Below, in pieces: positions 16,221 through 23,540 of a DNA stretch of 64,000 nucleotides (position 1 is the first letter of the stretch; every line of letters begins with the position of its first letter). Below the pieces are notes generated by a model that saw only the letters and a program-made list of their open reading frames with translations, did no database searches and had not been told where the DNA came from. Source of the stretch: a virus; IMG/VR virus record IMGVR_UViG_3300025141_000063, positions 1 through 64,000 of that record; one strand, written 5' to 3'. Position numbers and translations under genes: made by a program.

Positions 16221-19200
16221 AGGGCTTCTTCTTCGTGCCCTTGCCGAACTCCGTGCCCCTGACAAGGCCGGGGATGGGACTGGTCCCGTGCAGGTCAGAC
16301 TTCCAGCCCTGCGCGCCGCCTTCCATGAAGGTCTTCTTCAGCTCGCGGTAGTTGAGGCGGGACATCCAGTCCTCGGAGCCCGCCATGGACACCTCCTGGA
16401 CACCCTTGAGGATCGGGGTGATCTCTGCCTTCTGCCCCCCGCCCTTGCCGATGTCCCTGTTCGCCCGCTGCAGCTTCGTGGTCGACACGACGTCGCCCCG
16501 AAGGAAGCCGGAGTCGCCGGGCTGCCGGACCGAGGAGAGGTTGGTGAGGGTGCGGACCACGGTCTCCATGTTCCTCTTCTTCACCCTGCCACCGTAGGCG
16601 CCGTGCATCTCGTCGGTGAGGTAGCCCTTGACGCTCTCGATGCCTGCCACTTCGAGCAGGTGGTGCGGGTTGACGGGCCCGGAGGATAGCGCCTCGCCCA
16701 GGCCGACGGGGATCATCATCTTCCCGCGCAGCCCCTCCATCACCTTGGCGGTGGGCTTGTTGCGGGCGGGGATGTAGTGGTCCTTCGGCTCCGGGTGGTA
16801 CTTGCCGAACCGGTCCTTACCCCTGATGTAGACACGCCAGCCGCCGGCAGGGTCTGCGGATGTCCGCATGATCTCCCCCTTGTACGAGGAGATGGTGGCC
16901 TGGCCAGGTACCTTCTTTGTCAGGTGCAGCAGCTGCCCCAGCCGGGTGAAGGAGTCCGTGCGGTTCGTCTCGCCCTTGCTCACGACGCCGCCGGTGTGGA
17001 AGGCGTTCATCGAGAGCTGGGTCGCGGGCTCCCCGATGGCCTGGGATGCCCAGATGCCGACGTTCGACCCCATGGAGGGCTTCTTCCCGGCCTCGGTCAC
17101 GCCGTAGCACATGGCGCAGATGCCCTCGGACTGCTCGCACTTCAACGGGGAGCGCACCAGGACCATCTCGACGCCGGAGTTCTTGATGCGCGTCAGCACC
17201 TCGGCGGTCAGCAGGGTCTTCGAGGGGACGTCCCCTCGCTTCAGCTTCACGGGGGCGGCGGCATACCTGTCGTGGATCTCCGGGTCACCAGTGGACATCA
17301 GCACGCCCTGCGTCGTCCCGCAGTCCTGTGACGTGATGATCTGGTTCATGGTGGCGCTGACCAGGTCCTTGGTCAGCTCGCCCGGTGCCTGGGTGCCCTT
17401 GACCTTGCCGAGGGTGCCCATGCGAGCGCCTGACAGGGACGCCCAGTACTCCGCCGCGCTGAGCCCCTCGGAGTAGCTCTTCTTGATGGGGATGGGGACC
17501 GCAGACCCGTTGGGGTCTGTGACGAGCACGGGGGCCAGGGTGAGCTGCTTGAACTGGTCCCAGTTGCCACGAGCTCCCGACTCCACCATCTCGTACATGC
17601 GGTTGCCGGAGCCCTTCATCTTCGCCTGACCCTCGACGTTGATGTCCTCGAGGGCAGTCATGTACGCCTCGACCACCGACTCGTCGCGGCTCTTCCCGCC
17701 CTTCTGCAGCGCCAGCGCCTTCTTGTCCGCCTTGGCGAAGTGCTTGTCGCGTATCTCGGGGCGGGACAGGACGTCCTGCAGACTGAAGGAGAAGCCGGTG
17801 TCGTAGGTGTACTTGTTGCCGAGCTGGTTCAGCTTGTTGACCGTGACCGAGAAGCCCTTCGGGTCTCGCTTCGCCATCTTGGTGAGCAGCTTCTCCACCT
17901 CCCGGCTCTTCAGCACCAGCGTCTTGTCCGTGAGGACCTTCTGCCGCTCCAAGGAACTCGAGGGGAAGCAGTTGGAGAGCATCAGCCGGCCCACCGTGGT
18001 CTGAACCATCCCGGCCTGCTTGACCAGTGAGGGCTCGGGCAGGTAGCTCGCCACGCCCTTGGGCAGCCGCCAGGAGCTGGCAGTCTTGGTGATCTGCGAA
18101 GAGCCGACGGTGATCACGTCCGAGATGCCCAGCTTGCCCTTCTTGTACGCCTTCATCGCCTCGTCGGCGGTGCCGAAGGAGCGCTTGCTGTCCTTGCCCC
18201 ACTTGCTCAGTTGGTACAGCCCGAGCTGTGCCTCCTGCCCGGGCAGGTTCATCAGGCCACCGGACGACGCGCTGAACAGGTTGTTCGAGGGCACCATCCC
18301 TCGCGCTTCCTCGATGGCTTCCTCTGTCAGGGGGACGTAGACCGAGGTGGTGTCGCCGTCGAAGTCTGCGTTGAACCCGGAGACCACGAGCGGATGGATC
18401 TGGATCGCTTTGCCCTTCACCAGCTTCGGGTTGAACGCCATGATGCTGTGCTTGTGCAGGACGGGGTCGCGCTTCATCATCACCGGCCGCTTCTTGACGA
18501 CCTCCTCCAGCGCACGGACTGCGACCGGGTCGTTCTTCTTCACCGCCAGCTGCGCCTGCAGAGGGGAGTAGCCGAAGACCTGCACCAGCTCTCGCACGAT
18601 GAAGGGCTTGTACATCTGCATCGCGGCCTTGCTGGGCAGCCCCACCTCGTCCAGGTCCATCGACTGCTCGGGGATGATCGTGGACCGCATGGACAGGTCC
18701 ATCTTGCGGCCGATCATCTTGCTCTGGAAGTAGCCGGACTTGGGCTGGGATCCCTTGACCGTCTCGAGCACACCGCGGTAGTGCCTGCCCTGGTACTTCT
18801 GCCCGTCCATGGTCAGCGCCTTGAGCCCGTCGTAGAGCTCCTTGTAGAGCGGCACCTTCTGGCTGGGCGGCAGACCTGTGTCGAAGTCCTTGAGCTTCTG
18901 GTTGGTGAGGGAGAGGCCGCGGTAGAGCTGGTTCACATCCGCCGACGTCGTGGCTCCGCTGTCCAGCACGGAGACCGGCCGGAACTTCGGAGGCATGATC
19001 GGAATGTGCTTCCGCATGTAGGCCTCGTCCGGAGACATCCCCGTCTCCTTGAGGGCCTGGAGGTAGCGGACGCGCCGGCGCAGCTTGCTGAGCTTGTACT
19101 TCCGGGCTCCCTTCAACTCCTGCAGCGTCTTCGTCAGCTCCTTGTCGATGTCGATCTTCTTCAGGGCGTCCTGGATCGCCTCGGTGCCTGTGCCTGTGCC

Positions 19201-22200
19201 GATTGTCTTCTCGTGCCCGATGACCTGCTCCATCTCGCCCCGCTTGAGGTCGAGCAGGGAGGAGATGGCGGTCTCGAACATCGGGTTGGGCAGGGCGACG
19301 TCCAGGGTCATGTGTCCCCAGGACTGCTGCGCTGCGTGCTCGGGGTGGAGCGAGCCGAAGATCTTCTCGTCGAAGATGCCGCCCTTCTCCGCCTTCATGT
19401 CCTTGCCTCGGAACATGCGGCCGGGGTCGGTGACGCCCCCGTTGCTCAGCTTCAACACGTCCTTGTCCACGAGGGGCTTGAGGTGGAGCTGGTTGCCCCG
19501 CTTCTCCGTGTCGAGGCCCATCGTCTTCAGGTAGCCCTCGAACTTCTCGTAGGTGAACGGGATCTTGGGAGGGGGCAGCGCCTGTCCGGAGTGGAGGGCG
19601 TTCCACATGTCGGGGTTGTAGTCCGACTTGAGGGTGAACATCTCCCGCAGGTTGTGGCGGGCTCCGTGAGCCAGCATGGCGTACACACCCAGGCCGCCCA
19701 GGGCCTGTGCGCTGGAGCCGCCGCCGCCCTTGGGGGACATGTCCAGGCTGTAGGGAGACCCGGTGCCACCGGCGCGGGCGGTCATCTTCTTGGCGACCTT
19801 GTGCTTGAGCTTGAGGATGTACTGGTTCCCCACCAGCACCTCGCCCATCGCCTTGCCCGTGGTCGGGTCGAAGAGGGTCTCGTTGTCGGACAGGCCGTGC
19901 TCCTTCAGCTCTCGCTGAATCTCCCGGCCGTAGTCCGCCTTCCCCTCCTGGGGGAAGTTGTCCACGAGGTAGGGCTTGCCCGTCTTCTCTGAGATCTTCC
20001 CGGCCAAGGTCTCCAGCACCTGGCCGACGTTGATGCGGGAGGGGACGCCGTGGGGGTTCAGGGCGACATGGATCTGCCGACCGTCCTTGGTGGCGGGCAT
20101 CTCCTTATCCTGCATGACGCGGGAGATGATTCCCTTGTTGCCGTGCCGGCCGACCAACTTGTCGCCGACCTGCGCCGGCTCCTCCGTCTTGATGTGGACC
20201 TCGATCTTCTTCTGGGTCTTGATCACCCGGACGACCCTGCCCTTGTAGCCCTTGTCCCAGAGCACCGCGCGGTTGGCGTAGTCCTGCACCTTCGAGCGCT
20301 TCAGCGCCTGGTAGGCCGCGGCCTCCGACCCGATCTCTCGGAGCTGCAGCTTGGCGATGAGCAGGTCGCCCTCCTCCACCAGCTCGCCGTCCTTGATGAC
20401 CCCAGAGGGGTCCAGCTTCGCGGTCTGTGCCGTGGTCACTGTCCCGGGGGAGACATGCGCCAAGTACTTGTCGCGGCTCATCACCGAGTTGCGGTCGAGC
20501 GACGCGTCCACCCGGTACATGTGGAGGCTGGTCAGCATCGTGGAGGCGGTCTGGGAGATGACCACCCCGTCCTCGTAGTTGTAGCCCTTGAAGGGGACGT
20601 AGCCGACCCGAAGGTTCTTGCCGATGGCGAAGGTGCCCTTGTCGGTGAAGTTGGTGTCCGCCAGGAGCTGTCCCCGCTTCACCCTGTCGCCCACCTTCAC
20701 GCGCATGTGCGCCTCGATGTAGGCCTCGTCCTGGTTGAGGGGGAAGTCCTTGTAGACCTGGACCGTGTGGTTGTCCCCGTCGGGATCCTGGATGGTCACA
20801 GCGTCCTTCACGATCTGCACCACCTTCCCGTCGACCGGGGCCTGGTGGGAGTTGAAGGACCCCATGATGTTCTCGAAGGTAGTCCCCGACTCCGTCGCTG
20901 TCTGGACCATCGGGGCTTCCCGATGCTTCAGGGAGACCGCCTGTTCCTGCTGCCGGGAGGCAGTCATGGTCCGGTTGCCCTGGTTGTTGTGCAGGAAGGG
21001 GATCAGGTTCGTGGGCAGGGAGTACATCGCCTTGGACGAGAGCATCACGTGCGTGACCTCGTTCCACGGGCGCATCATCACCTCGTTGCCCGTGCCGGCG
21101 ACCGCCACGTTCTTCGGGTCCTTCGGCAGCGGCATCTCCCCGGACCACTTCACCTGGTCAGCGAAAGCGATGATGTAGTTCTGGAAGTCCTGCGGCTTGA
21201 CCTTCTCAATCGACTTGGTCTTCTTGTTGTACAGCTGCACCAGCAGCCCCAGCCCCTTCTTCTCCACGCCGATGGGGAGCTGCAGGGTGATGCCTGTCTT
21301 CGCTCCTTCAGGGGTGGTGATGGGGTCCAGGTAGGTGAGGTGGCTGTCGTTGATCCGCAGGGCTTCCTTCGGCACCTTCTGCGGGTCGGAGATGGCGCCG
21401 GGCCCCATGATCGTGGTTCGCATCTGCCCGGACACGAACTCCAGGGGGTTCGTCTGGTTGGGGAGCTGCGCCAGCGACGTGGAGAAGAAGGAGTTCAGGG
21501 GCTTGCCGAAGACCGCGGGGTTCACGATCTCTCGGACCTTCATCTTCTGTCCGTCGAGCCCCTGCCTCAGGCGGCGCCCGATCTCCCCGCGGGAACGGTG
21601 CAGCCGGTCAGCGAGGTGGTCCTCGGTGGACAGGATGTCCTTGAAGGCCAGAGACTCTCGGTCGTCCGGCTTGATGTCCCCTCGTGCCAGGCCGAGCAGC
21701 TTCTTCGAGGAGGTCAGCATCGCCTCCCCGTTGACCACGTTGAAGGACTTGCCCAGCGTGAGCTTGGTGCTGTCCTCCCGGAGCTCCGCGGCAGCCATGG
21801 TCTCCCGGACCGCGGTGCGCGCCTCGTCGAGGTCCTTGGCCACGTGGCCCGTCGTCCTCTTCAGCACCTTGTTCAGGGACTGGAGCTGCTTCTTGTCGTC
21901 CCCGAACTTGCTCACCGAGGCGTCGTAGATGTCCTTGCCCCACGCCTTCTTGATCTTGTCGTCGGACTCCCCCATCGCACGGAGCACGGGGTACAGGCCG
22001 ATGTTCTCCATCGTCCCGAACTTCAGGGTGAAGACCCGCTCCTTGGGGTTGAAGAAGGACCAGAAGCGGTCGGCCTTGGCGCCGTCCCACTTGTTGATGT
22101 TCCACTGGGTGACCAGGCGTCCGGCCTCGTCCTCCCGGTGGTAGACGCCCGACTTCAGGCGGAACTGGTTGTCGACCTGCCGCTCCTTGCCGTCGACGAT

Positions 22201-22503
22201 GTACGAGTAGCGGCGGGTGATCTTGGGGACGCGGGCGACGGTGATCGTCGAGCGGTCCAGGACATCGCCAGTGGCCTTGTCGATCAGGGAGACTCTGGCC
22301 TTGACGGGGACTGCCCAGGTCCCGCCCTGCAGCTTCGCGTGCTGTTGGGATCTGATGTCGTCGAGCTCTAGGTTGTCGTCGACCCAGACCTTGTCCATCT
22401 CGAGCCGTCGGTTCTGCCCCTCGAATGGGAAGTGGTCCCCCACGGCTTTCGCCACGCGGGTCTTCATGATCTCGAAGGCACCTTCTGGGTCAAGCTGGGC
22501 CAT
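16210..22503 (-). CDS. DNA-dependent RNA polymerase, beta and beta' fused in one chain
   Basis: A 2097-aa multisubunit-type RNA polymerase. The beta half (about 1-1000) has GRHGNKG (R786-G791), a GVPSRINVGQVLE motif and, where beta has the RFGEMEVWAL region, a diverged ALGGLGVYAML. The beta' half starts near residue 1020 (GRMFRGKD, then GGIFDEKIFG). It contains the catalytic NADFDGD (1378-1384) binding the active-site magnesium, a bridge-helix region SGARMG (about 1693), a four-Cys zinc site (DCGT near 1725; CEQSEGICAMC near 1788), and a trigger loop QLSMNAFHTGG (about 1830-1840). E. coli beta plus beta' total about 2750 aa, so this is compact. No N-terminal beta' zinc ribbon is seen, and no alpha, omega or sigma gene is in the window. 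Two K-x-A motifs (K1473, K1495) lie between NADFDGD and the bridge helix. There is no stop or frameshift at the junction. Confidence 0.95.
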   Translation of the reverse strand: MAQLDPEGAFEIMKTRVAKAVGDHFPFEGQNRRLEMDKVWVDDNLELDDIRSQQHAKLQGGTWAVPVKARVSLIDKATGDVLDRSTITVARVPKITRRYSYIVDGKERQVDNQFRLKSGVYHREDEAGRLVTQWNINKWDGAKADRFWSFFNPKERVFTLKFGTMENIGLYPVLRAMGESDDKIKKAWGKDIYDASVSKFGDDKKQLQSLNKVLKRTTGHVAKDLDEARTAVRETMAAAELREDSTKLTLGKSFNVVNGEAMLTSSKKLLGLARGDIKPDDRESLAFKDILSTEDHLADRLHRSRGEIGRRLRQGLDGQKMKVREIVNPAVFGKPLNSFFSTSLAQLPNQTNPLEFVSGQMRTTIMGPGAISDPQKVPKEALRINDSHLTYLDPITTPEGAKTGITLQLPIGVEKKGLGLLVQLYNKKTKSIEKVKPQDFQNYIIAFADQVKWSGEMPLPKDPKNVAVAGTGNEVMMRPWNEVTHVMLSSKAMYSLPTNLIPFLHNNQGNRTMTASRQQEQAVSLKHREAPMVQTATESGTTFENIMGSFNSHQAPVDGKVVQIVKDAVTIQDPDGDNHTVQVYKDFPLNQDEAYIEAHMRVKVGDRVKRGQLLADTNFTDKGTFAIGKNLRVGYVPFKGYNYEDGVVISQTASTMLTSLHMYRVDASLDRNSVMSRDKYLAHVSPGTVTTAQTAKLDPSGVIKDGELVEEGDLLIAKLQLREIGSEAAAYQALKRSKVQDYANRAVLWDKGYKGRVVRVIKTQKKIEVHIKTEEPAQVGDKLVGRHGNKGIISRVMQDKEMPATKDGRQIHVALNPHGVPSRINVGQVLETLAGKISEKTGKPYLVDNFPQEGKADYGREIQRELKEHGLSDNETLFDPTTGKAMGEVLVGNQYILKLKHKVAKKMTARAGGTGSPYSLDMSPKGGGGSSAQALGGLGVYAMLAHGARHNLREMFTLKSDYNPDMWNALHSGQALPPPKIPFTYEKFEGYLKTMGLDTEKRGNQLHLKPLVDKDVLKLSNGGVTDPGRMFRGKDMKAEKGGIFDEKIFGSLHPEHAAQQSWGHMTLDVALPNPMFETAISSLLDLKRGEMEQVIGHEKTIGTGTGTEAIQDALKKIDIDKELTKTLQELKGARKYKLSKLRRRVRYLQALKETGMSPDEAYMRKHIPIMPPKFRPVSVLDSGATTSADVNQLYRGLSLTNQKLKDFDTGLPPSQKVPLYKELYDGLKALTMDGQKYQGRHYRGVLETVKGSQPKSGYFQSKMIGRKMDLSMRSTIIPEQSMDLDEVGLPSKAAMQMYKPFIVRELVQVFGYSPLQAQLAVKKNDPVAVRALEEVVKKRPVMMKRDPVLHKHSIMAFNPKLVKGKAIQIHPLVVSGFNADFDGDTTSVYVPLTEEAIEEARGMVPSNNLFSASSGGLMNLPGQEAQLGLYQLSKWGKDSKRSFGTADEAMKAYKKGKLGISDVITVGSSQITKTASSWRLPKGVASYLPEPSLVKQAGMVQTTVGRLMLSNCFPSSSLERQKVLTDKTLVLKSREVEKLLTKMAKRDPKGFSVTVNKLNQLGNKYTYDTGFSFSLQDVLSRPEIRDKHFAKADKKALALQKGGKSRDESVVEAYMTALEDINVEGQAKMKGSGNRMYEMVESGARGNWDQFKQLTLAPVLVTDPNGSAVPIPIKKSYSEGLSAAEYWASLSGARMGTLGKVKGTQAPGELTKDLVSATMNQIITSQDCGTTQGVLMSTGDPEIHDRYAAAPVKLKRGDVPSKTLLTAEVLTRIKNSGVEMVLVRSPLKCEQSEGICAMCYGVTEAGKKPSMGSNVGIWASQAIGEPATQLSMNAFHTGGVVSKGETNRTDSFTRLGQLLHLTKKVPGQATISSYKGEIMRTSADPAGGWRVYIRGKDRFGKYHPEPKDHYIPARNKPTAKVMEGLRGKMMIPVGLGEALSSGPVNPHHLLEVAGIESVKGYLTDEMHGAYGGRVKKRNMETVVRTLTNLSSVRQPGDSGFLRGDVVSTTKLQRANRDIGKGGGQKAEITPILKGVQEVSMAGSEDWMSRLNYRELKKTFMEGGAQGWKSDLHGTSPIPGLVRGTEFGKGTKKKPYAY

Positions 22504-22624
22504 AGATCCTCAGTTGCAGCGGCGGCTCATGATACGGGACCATCGCAGTACAGCACAATCGCGGAGGATGCCACGGCATAAGCAGAGTGTAAGGAACCGC
22601 TAATCACCTCTGCAGGAGATCTGA
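22504..22624. promoter_or_regulatory. Divergent promoter gap between RNA polymerase and a small-gene operon
   Basis: A 121-bp gap between head-to-head genes, so it must carry signals for both strands. On the plus side GGAGA lies seven to eight bases before the ATG at 22625. On the minus side GAGG lies just before the polymerase ATG. The octamer GGCATAAG at 22575-22582 also occurs in the other divergent gap, at 28070-28077, at a similar distance from the plus-strand start (43-50 bases). I see no convincing sigma70 -35/-10 pair. Confidence 0.5.
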
Positions 22625-22762
22625 ATGTCCGAAAAGGCCCCCCCGAAGAAGAAGACCGTCAAGGTGGAGAAGCGCGCGTCCACCCGCCGCTTCTCGAACA
22701 ACATGAAGAAGGCAGTGGGCGGGAAGGGCCCCAAGCCCAAGCCCTCCTCGGCGAAGAAGTAG
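22625..22762 (+). CDS. Very small, highly basic protein
   Basis: A 45-aa protein, mostly Lys, Pro, Ser and Arg (PPKKKTVKVEKRASTRR at the N-terminal side; a KPKPSSAKK tail). It is preceded by GGAGA at good spacing and is the first gene of the plus-strand island. The charge suggests binding to DNA or RNA. Its VEKRAS stretch matches the recurring EK-x-A motif of the virion proteins, including SVEKRAF in the polyprotein, so it could be a small internal virion protein. No family is recognised. Confidence 0.6.
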   Translation: MSEKAPPKKKTVKVEKRASTRRFSNNMKKAVGGKGPKPKPSSAKK

Positions 22763-22766
22763 CGAG

Positions 22767-22886
22767 ATGAAGTGGCTGCTGATGGCAGGGCTCTTCTACG
22801 GATTCCTCCTCGGCCTCCACGATTTCATCCTGATCGAGAAGATCAGAGTGATCCGTGCGATGGAGAAAGAGAAGGACGCGGAGTGA
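22767..22886 (+). CDS. Tiny membrane protein
   Basis: A 39-aa protein with one N-terminal hydrophobic segment (WLLMAGLFYGFLLGLHDFIL) and a charged C-terminal tail (RAMEKEKDAE). The predicted topology is a single-pass membrane peptide. The ATG follows the previous stop by four bases, and its TGA overlaps the GTG of the next gene. It could be a lysis accessory such as a small holin or spanin-like peptide, or a membrane anchor, but nothing specific supports either. Confidence 0.5.
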   Translation: MKWLLMAGLFYGFLLGLHDFILIEKIRVIRAMEKEKDAE

Positions 22887-23188
22887 GCTACTGCCCCCTA
22901 CTACCGGGGGTGTGCCGGAACGCAGTCGACTGTGGAGGGTGCAGCACGTTTGGCGACGTGCTGCACCCCTACGCAGACTCGCTGTTCTGGGTGTGCCCCC
23001 TCTGCCTTACCCCAAAGAGAACGCCCAGCAGCTACACCCTGCTGGGTCACTACCAGGAGATCGACTGCGACCTCTGCGAGAAGGTCTCGTCCCTGTGCCA
23101 GGCGGCGCTGCCGGAGGACGTGATGCTGCGAACCGACTGGAAGGATCTGTGCCAGCAGATCCGGGAGGACTACGATGGCGATGGATGA
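22883..23188 (+). CDS. Cys-rich zinc-binding-type small protein
   Basis: A 101-aa protein starting at the GTG that overlaps the preceding TGA (GTGA). The longer in-frame ATG at 22772 would only translate the previous gene out of frame. It has many Cys: a VDCGGCS pair, VCPLCLT, and CDLCEKVSSLCQ. The spacing suggests one or two structural zinc sites. It is acidic near the C-terminus (REDYDGDG). No known family is recognised. It overlaps the next gene by fourteen bases. Confidence 0.65.
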   Translation: MSYCPLLPGVCRNAVDCGGCSTFGDVLHPYADSLFWVCPLCLTPKRTPSSYTLLGHYQEIDCDLCEKVSSLCQAALPEDVMLRTDWKDLCQQIREDYDGDG

Positions 23189-23540
23189 CACCTGCGCGTT
23201 CTGCCAAGGGCAGTTCGACTTGAAGGAAACGGATCTCCTCGAAGTCAGTCACGGGATGTGCGACCTAACAGGGGACGGAGAGATTGAGTTCATCCCCGAC
23301 AACATCCCCGAGTACATCCACCTCACCTGTGCCTTGCGGTACTTCAACTCTCAGGAGGAAGACGCCGTCCGGGAGGTGATCCGAGAGGAGATGTTCATGG
23401 ACGGCATGGCCGAGATCAACAACTACCTGGGGGGCATGGAGAAGATGGCCCAGCGAGCGGAAGAAGCGGAGGTGTACGAGCCTCCCGCTCCTGCCCCCCG
23501 GCCTACTCGTACTCGGGGCGGGAGGTGGCGGGGCCGATGA
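23175..23540 (+). CDS. Cys-containing small protein with basic tail
   Basis: A 121-aa protein. An N-terminal CAFCQG pair and later His/Cys (LTCALRYF) could form a zinc finger. The middle is acidic and helical (EEDAVREVIREEMFMDG). The C-terminus is Pro- and Arg-rich (APAPRPTRTRGGRWRGR) and probably disordered and nucleic-acid binding. Its stop abuts the convergent portal gene with no space for a terminator. Function is unknown. Confidence 0.65.
   Translation: MAMDDTCAFCQGQFDLKETDLLEVSHGMCDLTGDGEIEFIPDNIPEYIHLTCALRYFNSQEEDAVREVIREEMFMDGMAEINNYLGGMEKMAQRAEEAEVYEPPAPAPRPTRTRGGRWRGR

Noticed and set aside
16220-16265. Start of the polyprotein at 16265 instead of 16220
   Set aside because: The extra residues read the end of the polymerase gene in another frame. 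The ATG at 16220 makes the usual start/stop overlap.
19380-19520. Cleavage or frameshift at the beta-beta' junction
   Set aside because: The reading frame is continuous and no K-x-A motif of the recurring type is found there; GYLKTMG does not fit the pattern.
18211-22371. Long plus-strand open frames opposite the RNA polymerase
   Set aside because: High GC content suppresses stop codons on the opposite strand. The translations are low-complexity His/Leu/Val/Arg strings, while the minus strand encodes conserved polymerase motifs.
16210-22503. YonO- or crAss-type single-subunit polymerase
   Set aside because: Both beta (GRHGNKG, GVPSRINVGQ) and full beta' motifs (NADFDGD, zinc Cys, trigger loop) are present in subunit order.
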